Origin: Russula earlei
Lineage: Eukaryota; Basidiomycota; Agaricomycetes; Russulales; Russulaceae
Reading direction: 5' to 3'
Assembly (NCBI GenBank): GCA_025769875.1
Contig: JAGFNK010000057.1
Location: forward strand, 110,205-174,204
DNA length: 64,000 nt
The translations under genes and the position numbers were made by a program. How positions within the stretch are numbered: position 1 is the stretch's first letter; the number at the start of each line of letters is the position of its first letter. This document shows, in pieces, positions 33,438 through 45,119 of this stretch. A model generated the notes under the pieces. It was not told the origin of the DNA, ran no database searches, and saw only the letters and a program-made list of their open reading frames with translations.

Positions 33438-36400
33438 ATGGGCACGCGCAAGTGGCGCCTATTGCTGCCTCCACCACAAACCACGACGGCGACCATGGCC
33501 AACTGGTCTCACATTCTCCCCATGAATGCCGCTACGTCAACGCCACCTCGGAAATTCAGAGGAATGTTCATCCTCATCCTCGCATCACTCGCTGCTTTCC
33601 CCTTCTATCTCATCGGAAACGGTTTCCCGTCCTCCTTTCGCCGCACCGCCAATCTTCCATTCCACGCCCAACATTCTCTTGCACGCTGCTCCTCCCTGAA
33701 AATCTCTGCGGGACCCCCTGCCAACTTCCATGACCGGACAGAATCAGACCGCTTCGTACACGGCACCAAGGCCACCCTCTTGCACAACGCACGCATTTGG
33801 ACAGGCGAGAACAATGGAACAGAGATCCTTCACGGAGACATCTTCTTCGACAAGGGCGTCGTTCGAGGCGTCGGTGTTGTCAATCTGAGTGCTCTCAGAC
33901 CCGACGTGGATCTCATGATAGCTCGTGGTGAAATCAACGTTATTGACGTACATGGCGCTTGGGTTACCCCTGGGTACGTGTCTCGACCTTGCACTTTTAC
34001 CTGCAACGGCGGTATCAACCCCACATTTCTTGCAGGCTCGTCGACCCGCATTCCCACCTTGGTGATGCATCCTCACCTGCGCTCGAAGGTGCTTCGAATG
34101 ACGACAACTCCCTCAAAGGAACAATTCAGCCGTGGCTTCGCTCGCTTGATGGACTCAATACACACGACGAGTCTTATCCCTTGTCTATTGCCGGTGGTGT
34201 CACAACCGCCCTTGTACTTCCCGGTTCTGCGAATGCCATCGGTTATCTCCCAATTTCAGTCTTTCCGCGATTGCTGGCTAAGCCTTCATGACAGGTGGCC
34301 AAGCATTTACGATCAAGCTGCGAACGACGACAGAACGCTCGCCAACTTCAATGCTGCTTGAACCTCCCCATGATATCAATGTCACTCACAATACAACTGA
34401 TCACATACCCTGGAGGCAGATCAAGTAAGTCGTGTTTCGGCTCCTATGAGCGCTATTTATGCCATGTCAGACATGCTTGCGGTAAGAGAATTTCCCCTGA
34501 GTCTGACTTGACTTCAACCCTTCTCTGAATCTTGCAGGTGAAAACCCTAGTGCGTTCCTCAAAGGCGCTCATCGTCTTCCTTACCTTCTTCAACGTGTTT
34601 GCCTTCTCAGGTCGGGTCTATGGCGACACTCGTATGGACACTATTTGGGCATTTCGACAAGCGTAGGCCCAGTTGATCTCTATCTTCAATCGATCGCCGA
34701 CCGTCCATTTCACAGTTATGACAAGGCACGTCAGATTAAAGAAAGGCAAGATGCATACTGTAGTGCTGTTCTTACGGGCCAATGGGCCGGTTTGGGCGAT
34801 TTCCCGGAAGATTTGCAATGGGAGGCGCTAGTTGACGTGCTACGAGGAAGAGTCCGAGTACGACGTGTTTCCGTCCTCGTCGGACTACGGCATCTTATAC
34901 CTTTTCAAGGTTCAAACACATTGCTACGAAGCCGTCGACCTGGATGACTTGATACGAGTATGAATCCAAGTTGCTGAGTTACCGGTACCGGACTTGATGA
35001 TGACCGTGCCATAGCTTTCCAATGAGTTCAAGTTCCCCATCGCAGCCGTCCATCATGCCCATGAGGCGTACCTAGTTCCAGACCTTTTGAAACGGGCATA
35101 TGGTACGGACTCCATCACCTGGATGGGTGTGGAACAAGTATAGATCACGTAGCACAGGACATCCTCCTGCAGTTGCCATCTTCGCTACCACTGCCCGGTA
35201 CGTCGCAGTTTTAATCACTCAGCCGGTTGCCTTCACAAAAGGTTTCCATGTCGTCCTGCAAAAGGTACAAGCGAGAAGCGTATCGGGGTTCCGAATTCGC
35301 GGCGCGAATCTTGTCTGAGAATGGGCTCAGTGTCGTTGTCAAGGTGGGTAACGGCCCTCCAATGTCAGCCAACCTGAATCATGAAATGAATATTGCAGTC
35401 CGATCATCCGGTGCTCAATTCCAGATACCTCCTGTATGAGGCTCAGCAGGTGCACTACTACGGCCTCCCGGCTAATTTGGCACTCGCCGCTGTGACAACC
35501 CTTCCTGCTCATGTCCTCGGATTGGAACACCGCGTTGGGTACCTCAAGGAGGGTTCGTATGCGATGTGCCGTCCCGAAATGAAACTCACTCATGACTCAT
35601 TCCATCTTAGGTTGGGATGCTGGTGAGTCGGCGAGCCTTTCCCTACATGTGCCGCGCCTAAGTTTAGGCGCGTAACTGGAAGATTTAATTATCTGGGATA
35701 GCCACCCCCTAGCCCTTGGCGCCACACCGGCTCAGGTCTTTATCGATGGAATTCCCCAGCTGGTCGCCGCACATGTGGTATCCAAGCCGAAATCTTTCCA
35801 AGATATTCCTAAGGTGCCCAATTTTGATCGTGAGGCTGAGGAAGCCGTTACGTTTGAGGGTCTCCCGCCACTTCTTCCTGAAAGGACGTCTGCAGATGTC
35901 GTCATTTTCATCAATGTGAATAGCATCACACTTTCAAGACGTGGTGACATTGTAGAAACATACTCCGCAGCAGGCGACGATGTTGTCGTCGTTGTGCGGA
36001 ATGGTGAAATATCGTGCTACGGTGCAGAGGCTACTTGCTCCTTTGATGACCTCGCTCAGGGTGAGCGAGTCCGCGTGGTCGATCTACAAGGCGGAGCGAT
36101 CTCTCCGGGATTGCTGTCGTACGGTTCTCCACTAGGTCTCCAGGAGATCGAGGCCGAGCAATCGACTGGTGATGGGCGGGTGTTTGACCCGCTAACCGGA
36201 CAAGTACCCAAACTCCTGGGCGATGATATTTCCATCGTCCGTGCCGTCGATGCATTGCAATTTTCCAGTCGTGACGCCTTGTTCGTGTGATGTCTTCATG
36301 AGGTCCCAGCTAACGCGCCTTTTTGCTTTAGGCTTGCATACCGCTCTGGCGTCACAATGGCAATCGTCGCTCCCCTTCACTACGGCTTCTTTGGTGGATT

Positions 36401-37341
36401 GGGCACGTCATTCTCGACTGGCGCGGCGCATAAGCTCGTCGATGGCGCAGTTATTCAGGAGGTCACTGCGCTGCATGTTTCCGTAGGCCACTTTGCCAGC
36501 CGGCCGAGCATCAGCACACAGATCGCAGCGCTTCGTACCTTGTTATTGGCATCCGCTGATGACTCGGTCAATGGGCCCTACGTCTCTAAAACTTTCAGAG
36601 ATGTTGCGAGGGTCCGTCAAAATCTCACGTAGCATGTGTCAATACCGCTGAACTTACGTCAGGGCTTGATTCCGGTCGTGGTCGAGGCACATAGCGCAGA
36701 CGTGGTCGCAACACTGATTCTACTGAAGAAGGATGTGGAGGAGAAGACGGGGGCAACCATTCGAATGACCATTGCCGGCGCAACCGAAGCGCACCTCCTG
36801 GTAAAAGAGATAGCGGAGGCGAACATCGGGGTCATCCTAAGGCCATCTCGACCATTCCCCGGTACATGGGAACAGCGTAGAGTGTGGGTCGCGGGATTCG
36901 GTCTTTGTCCCCAGTTTGCATTATATGATACATGTTCGCAGGTTACCTGGTCCCCCGCTTTCTCAGGAGACGGCGATTGCGCTCTTTCTGGAGCATAACG
37001 TTACCGTTGGTATTGGCATTGAACAAGCGTGGAGCGCGCGAAACATGCGTTTCGACGTTGGATGGGTGCGTCCCTTTTTCCTATTCCCCACGATGGGCAT
37101 CTCCTCGGAGACTGACGGCGTGGGCCGCCTGTAGGCGGCGCTGGAAGCAGGGGGTCGCATTTCGAAGCTTCAGGCACTCGCGCTAGCCTCGACGAACCTC
37201 GAAAAGCTGCTGGGTGGCAATGTGGAATCCGCTTCGGGTACCTCGGACCTCGTTGCAACCCAAGGGGGGGATCTGTTCTCCTTTGGGAGTGAGGTCATCG
37301 GAATCATCTCCCCAAGGCGGGGGTCCGTGGACCTATTCTAA
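33438..37341 (+). CDS. membrane-anchored double amidohydrolase-like protein (CE9-type)
   Basis: A metal-dependent hydrolase of the amidohydrolase superfamily, often labelled carbohydrate esterase 9 in basidiomycetes; the substrate is not known. The first in-frame ATG is 33438 (a second at 33495). A helix MFILILASLAAFPFYLIG anchors the N-terminus. The first TIM-barrel half starts with the metal motif LVDPHSHLG (HxH), then PLSIAGGVTTALVLPGSA, HNTTDHIPWRQIK, FPIAAVHHAHEAYLVPDLL, NGLSVVVKSDHPVLNSRYLL and VTTLPAHVLGLEHRVGYLK. The composite-domain return is ADLIIWDSHPLALG. A second, more divergent half follows: ADVVIFINVNSITLS, VVDLQGGAISPGLLS, YRSGVTMAIVAPLHYGF, GLIPVVVEAHSADVVATLIL and ASTNLEKLLGG. 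It ends SPRRGSVDLF, stop 37339-37341. Many introns; not every boundary was fixed. The second half lacks an obvious HxH. Confidence 0.85.
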
Positions 37342-37854
37342 GTCAACGCGGCGTCGTTCGTTGTCAAGCTGGATGATTCGTAGACCGTATTTGTTGAGCA
37401 ACAACACATGTTCTTTTTATCTCTGGTCCTTTAAATTATCCTCTTGCGCACCAGTCGTCACAGTACAGAAGCTCATTACTAGAAAGACAAGCTCAAAGGT
37501 CGCCGTTTCACCACGACGACCCCAATGGCGACCACGATCTTGCTTGTTGATGTAACACGCCAGCTTTTTCGCTGGCTATGTCTTTCTCCTGGCCGAGGTC
37601 GACTCATGACCGAAAATTCAAGGGAGGTTGATTGAAGTGTAGAATTAGCAATATACATCGGTAGGGGATCTATCAGTGTGTATAATGAGCTTGCCGCTCT
37701 CTATGAAAGTACAGGTTCCCAACTGTGAAGAACTAGTATATACAGTAACAGCAGGAAATGAAATGCAAATGAATGATGCTGGTATGAGGGTCCAATGAGT
37801 TTGAGCGGAATAAATGGATGTGGTTGCAAAATCTGATTCGTTCTCGTAACATTG
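37342..37854. other. 513-bp convergent intergenic region
   Basis: It lies between the stops of the amidohydrolase (+) and the TRP-like channel (-). It is A/T-richer than the flanking exons, with AATAAA-like motifs near 37808 (GGAATAAATGG). It presumably carries both 3' UTRs. No ORF of interest. Confidence 0.5.
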
Positions 37855-40230
37855 CTATGAGTCGCGTGGTCCCTCTACCATGGGTTGTTGATTGTCAGCA
37901 GCGCGCGACGGGGGTGAGGAGGGGGAGCCAATGTCGCTATGACCGGTGTTTGAACCTGACCGCGACGGTAGCTGCAGGGGAGAAGGGTGCCATCGGCTGG
38001 GAACCTGTATGCCGAACGACGTTGTGGTATCCGTCGAGTGTGCACTGGAAGGCTCAGTGTAAGCTGTTGTTGGGGTGACCTGAGACAGTGCATTTGGCGC
38101 GTTCATCGCCGGGTCAACCAGAGGCCCGCCTTGGGTCGGCGTCGGATTCAAAGGGCGTGAGGTCACGTTAACGTTGCCCTTTTCAACGTCCTTCTCCGTC
38201 GTATTTCCCAGGGAGCCTTGTGACCCCGATCCACGGCTTGGGACAGTCCTGAATCGCCGGTGGCGCCACAGACGCTGCAATCCGATATTCCACAACGTAT
38301 TGAAGAACATTACCACAACTGCAATGGAAAAGAGAACAAGAACGATGATTCCAATAATGACACGAGGGATAGGCGGTAAAGCCACGGGCACGATGAAAGC
38401 GACCAATAGGCCAGCAGTTACAAGGCGAATGACGGTAAGGAAGACGGAGAGAATATCGGTGCGGCGTGTCTTTCCTGGTTTCAATATGATATGAGAAAGT
38501 AAGAGGATAAGTTCAATACAAACGACAAAGATAATTTGCACGGTCCCGCTGCTTTTTGCTGCCGCGATGAGGATGGCACGGATGAAAGAGGCTAGGAGGG
38601 GTAACACAAAGAAACAGTATCGCGGTATACGATACTGGCCATACAAAGGCTCGTGTACGGGAAGATCTTCGACAAGGAGCCATGTTGACGAACGACGCCC
38701 GAATAAGAGCACACGGGCGGCTGCCGTACCCACGATGCCGAGAATAGCAAGGAATGTAATGACAGAGATAAGAGTAGAAAGCCATGAGTCCTTTAGGGTC
38801 CATTGGTACATCGTTAGTGTGACCAGCGGAAAAAAACAGACGAGTGCCTAAAAGAGGCAACCAGGTTAGATGTCATTTTTTGGTGAGTAGAGAACGACAT
38901 ACGATCCGCAGTCCCCAGGAGCAGGTAACAATGGGAAACCGGATTTTGACACGATGCGAACGGGTGCGGAAACACAAAGCGATCACGCCATAGGTCATGG
39001 CCATGAGCGCCGTTGTGACAACAAGCAAAATGAGAGCGGAGAAGAATGCAGTCATGAACGCATTGGCTGTGGCAATGCCAATTGTATTCACATAAATGGG
39101 TACACCTGCGTCGAGAACGTTGGAAGATTGTGCAGTGACGGTTTGAACTTCGCGGGTGGGAGGGAGAGCGCTTCTAGACGTAAGCACGTGTCGAGTCGGT
39201 GCAGACAAGTCAATGCGAGGAAGAGCCCGAGCGGCAGCGATCAGAGATCGAGGGACAGTGTAAGAACTATATGGACTGAGCTTGCGGTTGACAAGTGCGA
39301 CAGATCCGTCAGCGGCGGAACCTGCGAGAGCACCACCCGTGAGGTGGCGCATGCTGGTGATGCTGTTTTGCATAGATGATGTGGGTGACTGGGAGAAGAG
39401 CCCCATAGCCCAAGAGAAATTGAGCGTGAAAGCACGGTAGATAACGGGATAGTTGAGATCAAAAAAGCCTGACGAGGCGATGGCCTGGTAGAGTCCAAGA
39501 AGGTCAAGCAGGCGGGATGGGGCTATGGAATCGGAAAGAAACGATTGCCATGCAGCAGAGATGAGGGCGATAAATGCCAAACCGCCAATTCCCCACGAGA
39601 CACCAGGTTGATGGGTAGACCAGCCATTGGAGAGGGTAGATTGTATGCATGCTTTCAGTTGGCCAGTCCCCACCTCTGTTAGGGTGAGTTGAGCAAAGGC
39701 TTCAAGATCAGGTATCTTATAGGCAATCTTGGGTATAAGCGAGGAGGCTTTGATTGAAGGAGGGAGGGAGAGTGTCTCGGAGCCATTGAAGACGTAGAGA
39801 GGGAGGGGGCAAAGGCCCCCATTGAAGAGCTTGCATATATCTACGGTAATATTGATGGGGTGCATGCCGTAGACGTTCAAAAAGATATTTGCAGAAACAT
39901 TGACGTTTGCTTGCTGTGGAAGTAAGTGAGGGTTAGGTACAATGCGCACAGGTACTCCGTACGCACAACCGATGCGGCAGAGACGTTAAAAAGCACAGAA
40001 TTGTTTGAAGGAAAGTAGGCAACGTCAAACTGCTCTACGAGTAAGTTCTCCGGCGGAGCGCAATAGGATACGGAGGATGTAACTAGGATTGGTTAGCAGG
40101 CTGCGGTGAGACTTGGCTTGGAAAGGCACGAGGAACAAAACTCACAAAGGACGTCCTCGTGGGAATGGACGAGGGGAAGAGAAAGGAGAGACAAGGCAAT
40201 AAGTCGCAACCAGGCGACGGAGAAAAACAT
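37855..40230 (-). CDS. TRP-like channel / flavin-carrier (FLC, Pkd2-like) family protein
   Basis: Fungal TRP-like proteins of this family (yeast FLC1-3, fission yeast Pkd2) sit in ER, Golgi or plasma membrane and act in calcium and wall homeostasis. The start at 40228-40230 gives a signal peptide (MFFSVAWLRLIALSLLSL). Intron junctions at EDVL|..TSSVSYCAPP and AASV|QANVNVSANIFL restore an ML-like lumenal domain ending near CKLFNGGLCPLPLYVF. Helices follow: WGIGGLAFIALISAAW, FMTAFFSALILLVVTTALMA (partial), and, after an intron at 38812-38872 (LRI|ALVCFFPLVTLTMYQW), LISVITFLAILGIVG, YRIPRYCFFVLPLLASFI, IIFVVCIELILLLSHII and VIIGIIVLVLFSIAVVVMFF. A basic, Ser/Pro-rich cytoplasmic tail ends at 37855. 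Length and order fit the family. Confidence 0.9.
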
Positions 40231-40782
40231 GAAGGGCAGAAAGACGGGGAGGAGATCTGTCTGTCTGGCTCGTTATAAACCGATTTCAAGCATGAGGCTT
40301 TTGTCCACGTTGTGGCATTGTTCTGATGACGTACCAAGTTTATTGTTTTCTTCCGTATAAGGCCGTCTTGGTGCACTGCCGATGTAGAAGGGAGATCTCT
40401 AAGGTGTTGAAGGAGCGTCAAGGAGGGAAGCTGTATATGTTAAATACATGCAGAGGAGCGAGGACGAATAGCAACGGCACGGGAAATAGAAAAAATAATT
40501 GAACCCGTTAGTCGCCCGGGTGACACTGCCAGTCACGGTCACCCTTAGTTCGCGCACGCAGCAGGCCCCGGGAAAGGGCCCACCTATGGCCGGCCGGAGC
40601 GTTGCCACGCAAACTACGCGAGACTCAAGTTCTAGGCACCCTCGGTGCTCAAGGCAGACATGATTGGTCCGTGCGTGCGTGGACTTACACGTGATCGGCC
40701 TCGTGGCTACCACTGAAGGCCAGCCGCGACGCCCCCCCGCAAAGGGATCTGATTAACGCGACACCACACCCCTCTCAAAGTG
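40231..40782. promoter_or_regulatory. 552-bp divergent promoter region
   Basis: It lies between the TRP-like gene (-) and the pyroglutamyl peptidase gene (+). It contains GC-rich blocks near 40550-40640 and A/T-rich stretches near 40320-40350 and 40480-40500. No supported ORF or recognised operator. Confidence 0.45.
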
Positions 40783-41863
40783 ATGCCAACCGTGAATGTA
40801 GGCGTGACAAACTTCGAGATTCCAGAAAACGCTGTGCGCGTTCTCGTCACCGGTTACGGCGTGAGTCCTGCTGCATCCTCCCTCAACAGCAACATCCACT
40901 CGATATTTCAATATTACTTGTACTCATTGCTTATCACGCCAACGTTAGCCCTCCCCACGGCACCCCCAGAGCCCAACATGGCTCGCCGTCGCCCCGTTGA
41001 ACAATGTCATTCTACCTCTAGATATAGAGCCTCCTTCCCCAGATCGCATGCAGATCGTCCCCGACGTTGACCATCCGAACGGTTTTCCTTCCAATGACCC
41101 ACAGCACGTCCATATTTCTGCTCTGCTGATTCCACCCACGTACGACGACGCCTTTGACTGCGTAACGGGCCTTCATGCTCGCCCACCCATAATCCCCCCC
41201 ACCAACCCACCATCGACAAAGATAGCACCTCCTCCGGAGAACGGATATGACTTCATCTTCCACATCGGTCTTGCAGGGCGGGGACCTTTTCGCATTGAGC
41301 GCCTGGGACACAAAACAGGATACCGAATGAAAGATTCGTCGAACCTATATGCACCTATTATCGAATTCCTTCCCGAGACGAGCGCCCTCGAACAACCCTC
41401 CCAAGCGGAGATGCTGGACCAAATGCGCATGACTTCTGCTAGTATGGCTGTCGTGGGGCCTGTGAACACCATCGATGCGGCTGTAGATCATCCCGTTCGT
41501 GGATTTGGCAAGGGTTACGAATCATTTGCGGAGGATCTGCAGACCACGATCGATGTTGAGCATCTCGTGCATGCCATGAAGCAGCAAGGCGTCGAGGTGG
41601 GTATATATTCTTTCCTTATCATTTTTGTCTAATATGCGATGTACCAGCTTTATTCATCGATGGATGCTGGACACTGCGTGAGCGACTACACGTATTATTG
41701 CTCCATGGCTGAGTCACGCCGTCTGTCACCACGGCACGACAAGGGTACGCAAAGCAAGGTGCTCTTCATGCACTGTTGTCCCGTAGGCCAGCCATTCGGC
41801 ACAGAGGATGTCGCTGAAGCAATCCGGAAGATTATTTTATGGGTGTGTAGAAACGACCCATGA
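40783..41863 (+). CDS. pyroglutamyl peptidase I (C15 family) with altered active-site Cys
   Basis: This family removes N-terminal pyroglutamate from peptides. Exon 1 from ATG 40783 (MPTVNVGVTNFEIPENAVRV) ends VTGYG at a GTGAGT donor. Exon 2 begins at the acceptor near 40948 (PSPRHPQSPTWLAVAPLNNV), and a last exon begins YSSMDAGH. The oxyanion and Glu region is conserved: YDFIFHIGLAGRGPFRIERL, then GHKTGYRMKD. So are VDHPVRGFGKGYE, IDVEHLVHAMKQQGVE and the His region LFMHCCPVGQPF. The normal catalytic motif D-A-G-x-Y-[LV]-C-D reads DAGHCVSD here, with Cys replaced by Ser at 41681-41683 and a Cys two residues earlier. The enzyme may be inactive or use a shifted Cys. The stop is at 41861-41863. 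Otherwise the frame is intact, so this is not an obvious pseudogene. Confidence 0.88.
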
Positions 41864-42798
41864 CATGAACGGAGACTGGCTCCGCCCCTCTTCAAGCCAT
41901 CACATATTTGAACTTATACGCTGTGTAGATAACGTGCATTCTACCTTTCTCTTTCATCGGGGTTCCAGGATGTATCTCCCTTTGGTAGTCCACCAATGTT
42001 GGCAAACACGTTATGGGCAGTCTTCCTCCTCATACCTCCGCTATCGTCATATTCTCTGTTTGATATAGAGAGTAGGTTTGTTGTAATTTGGAATGGTACC
42101 TGTAAATTCGTATTTAACGCGCGCGTACCGCGGCATAATGGCAGGTGGATATGATTACATGCAGCTCAACAGGATCGACTCAGAAGGCGCTGACGCTGAC
42201 GTCGGGATGAGTGTTGACCACTTGCTCAACGCGAGGAAAGCAAATTTCCTGACTCGAAAACCTCGTGAGGGAACAAACTATAATGTAGCACTCGAATGTG
42301 GCGCGACTCTTGAGCACCAACCAAGATTCCCGAGTCTGCCGGCGCAACTACGCAAGCAGTTTTAGTCGCAGCAAATCAACAACATAGAATGTATGCTGTG
42401 AACTGGATGCAGTGGATAATGCAAGTGCGATGCACCGATAGGCATGCCAGTCATCGAAACGGCGCGACCTCCAATGAGGTGAGGAAGGTCGATAGCGCAT
42501 TACAATAATTACTAATTATTTTTGAATCCTCAAGAGAGGGCTTGTCATGCCCGAATTGTCAGGTCCCAAACACCGCCTTGCCGGGTCGGTCTGTACAGGC
42601 CGCGCTGTGTCAGTGTCAATCAGAACCACCACCAAGTGGACCGTCGCAACTTCAAATACTCTTGGTCTCCCTCCGCAACCTTTTCAGCGCCTTAACATCC
42701 ACGACTTCATCTTGCTCTGCATTTGTTCTCAAGTCCCCCTGGCTCGCTCCACATTTCCTGTCACCTGCCATTAAACCCTGTCTCCTCGCGAACTAACT
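41864..42798. other. 935 bp upstream of the Rho2-like gene, no confident gene
   Basis: A plus-strand ORF at 42093-42365 (GGYDYMQLNRIDSEG...) is open but matches no family I know and has no clear splice partners. The rest looks non-coding. It must carry the peptidase 3' UTR and the Rho2-like promoter. Confidence 0.4.
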
Positions 42799-43852
42799 AT
42801 GTCATCCCAAAACCCAGTGCGTTCGCCATTCCTTCATTCTAATTGCAGTGTTTCACTACCGTTTGCGTGTAGCTCCGACGGAAGCTTGTCATCGTTGGCG
42901 ACGGTACGTGCGTCACAGTGCGGCCGTTGACGCCTCCTGAGAGTCGATTCTCCAGGCGCTTGCGGTAAGACATCGTTATTGTGTTCATTTGCTCTCGGAG
43001 AGTTTCCCAAGGAATATGTGAGCCCTCTCTTCATTCCTGGAATTTGCCCAGCGATATTCATGTCACCGTCGTAGCAACCGAGTGCGTTTGTCGTCATTGA
43101 TGACAGATCGCTGCGCACTTAGACGCTCGCCTACCTAATTTGATAGCCATATTCGAAAATTATGTTGCCGAGATTCGATTGGATGGCAAAGCAGTGCAGC
43201 TTGCATTGTGGGATACCGCGTACGTTTCCTTCCGTTCTTTCCATCATGTGTTAACGCTCAGGATTTATTCCTAGTGGCCAGGAAGAATACGAGGTCGGTT
43301 GCCCCTGGTGGTCACCATTCCGAACAGACCCTGAACGTGATCCTTGCCCAGCGCTTACGGCCGCTGTCTTATTCAAAGTCTCACGTGATTCTCATTGCCT
43401 TCGCGATTGACACGCCCGGACTCGCTGGAGAACGTCACAGTCAAGGTATGGCCCCTGCGGTCTCCAGAGTGCAGCGTTGCATTAGCCAGGCTGACGCCAT
43501 CACATGGATCATTTAGTGGATCGAAGAAGTGCGATCCATATGTGGCCCTATCATCCCCATAATCCTCGTAGGCTGCAAGGCAGACTTGCGTCCCCCAAGT
43601 AATGATCCAAATATTGACCGATACGTCTCGCGCGCGGAGGCAGAGCGAGTTGCGCAAGCTATCGGTGCACGCGCGTATAAAGAGTGCTCGGCTCTGAGGA
43701 TCGAAGGCGTTGATGATGTCTTTGAAGCCGCCACTCGGGCGAGCATGTTGATGCGTGAGGGTGTTTCGGGGGCAACACACACGAGACGAAGGAGCAGCGT
43801 TTCTGGTGATCGTGATGCCACTCATGGGGGAAGGTGCTGCGTCATTTGTTAG
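42799..43852 (+). CDS. Rho2-type small GTPase with apparent one-base frameshift
   Basis: Rho GTPases of this type signal to cell-wall synthesis and polarity at the plasma membrane. From ATG 42799 (MSSQNP) exons give LRRKLVIVGDG, ACGKTSLLCSFALGEFPKEY (P-loop) and a 7-nt microexon 43075-43081. With 43147 onward the microexon yields QPTIFENYVAEIRLDGKAV, restoring the essential switch-I Thr. WDTAGQEEYE, RLRPLSYSKSHVILIAFAID, then VKWIEEVRSICGPIIPIILV, GCKADL and ECSALRIEGVDDVFEAA follow, ending in the prenylation box CVIC. Within exon RLRPL..., after AFAIDTP, the DNA reads CCCGGACTC where CCCGACTC would give the expected DSLENVTVK. One extra G at 43418-43419 breaks the frame, and no GT-AG intron can repair it. 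It is either a recent inactivation or a sequence error. The rest is well conserved. Confidence 0.88.
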
Positions 43853-44110
43853 AGTCTGGCGTCGCCTGCATGCCAATGGACAATGATGTATATTGTCGTC
43901 CCTCTCTACACGTCATCTCGCGATATGTATCTCGTCCTGGCTTAGTTGGCCCGCGCTCTTGATTGTTATTTTATGTGTCGACTAGTTTATGTTGATCGTG
44001 ACGGCCTTCTGAAATTGCTTATTCAAATCGCCCTTGCCGAGTTTTGCCCATGGTCAGAGCCGCGTGCCCTCCTTCCATAACGACCTCTCCTGTTCGTGTT
44101 GGTTGGTGAT

Positions 44111-44945
44111 GGCCACTAATATCACATTCCATCCTGGTTCGCCCTCTGATCGAGTGCCGTTCTGACAAGCGCGCGTTTGCTCATCATCTTCCTAGGTTCT
44201 GTCAATAATGAGGAGAGGATTGAACTCCTGAAACAGAGGGGGATCACAATCTGGTTGACGGGGCTCAGTGCCAGCGGAAAGGTCGGACAAGCGTTAACGA
44301 TTTATGCTGGATGGAATGACCTCACCGCCCGTCCCAGTCTACGATCGCATGCGCCCTCGAGCAACACCTACTCCATCTGCACAAATTTACATACAGACTT
44401 GACGGGGACAATGTCCGTTTCGGCCTCAATAAAGACCTCGGTTTTGACGAGAAGTCTCGCACAGAAAACATCCGTAGGATTGGCGAAGTACGTCGCTTAA
44501 ATTTCCATGCATCCCTGCCCATAAAAGTTGTTTTTGGCAACCACCATCAGGTCTCTCGCCTGTTTACGGACGCCGGGTGTATCACGCTGACCGCGTTCAT
44601 CTCGCCCTACCGCGCCGATCGCGCTCTCGCCCGCAAAATCCACGAGGAAACCGGTCAAAACTTTATCGAGGTCTTCGTCGATGTACCTCTCGAAGTCGCA
44701 GAACTGCGCGATCCAAAAGGGCTTTATAGGAGGGCTAGAGCCGGGGAAATTAAAGGTAAGGAGATGGATTGATGGCATGCGTCGCATGGCACTGACAACA
44801 TTCAGAGTTTACAGGAATTTCTGCGCCATACGAGGCACCGCTCAACGCAGAGTTACACATCAATACCGCTAAATGCGAGGTGAAAGACGCTGTGAAAATA
44901 ATCACAGAATATCTCTTGAAGAAAACATATATTACAGAAGATTAG
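44111..44945 (+). CDS. MET14: adenylyl-sulfate (APS) kinase
   Basis: It phosphorylates APS to PAPS in cytosolic sulfate assimilation. Exon 1 (from ATG 44111) [10 protein letters not shown] joins [20 protein letters not shown] at an acceptor near 44193. The Walker A loop GLSASGK is split by an intron. It continues [46 protein letters not shown], then [40 protein letters not shown] and RARAGEIK. The intron acceptor ending at ACATTCAG gives [19 protein letters not shown]. It ends KKTYITED with the stop at 44943-44945. All family blocks are present at the normal length of about 200 residues. The gap to the Rho2-like gene is 258 bp. Confidence 0.95.
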
Positions 44946-45119
44946 ACTAGACTCATGAATAGACTTGAAGACGGTCGGCATCATTGCGTGGAGCGAACTC
45001 GTTGAAATCATCGACAAAATGTGTAGCTTAGAATAACAATACAATGAAGTGTGGATGAATTGAGGAATATATGAAGGGTTCTGGAGGTATGGGGGTATGG
45101 GGAAACGAAATAAATTCTG

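Noticed and set aside
42093..42365. 90-codon plus-strand ORF between the peptidase and Rho2-like genes
   Set aside because: Not recognised, isolated and without splice signals to neighbours; left unannotated as a gene.
43075..43081. Treating the Rho2 switch-I gap as a deletion
   Set aside because: A 7-nt microexon with normal-length flanking GT-AG introns restores the conserved sequence exactly.
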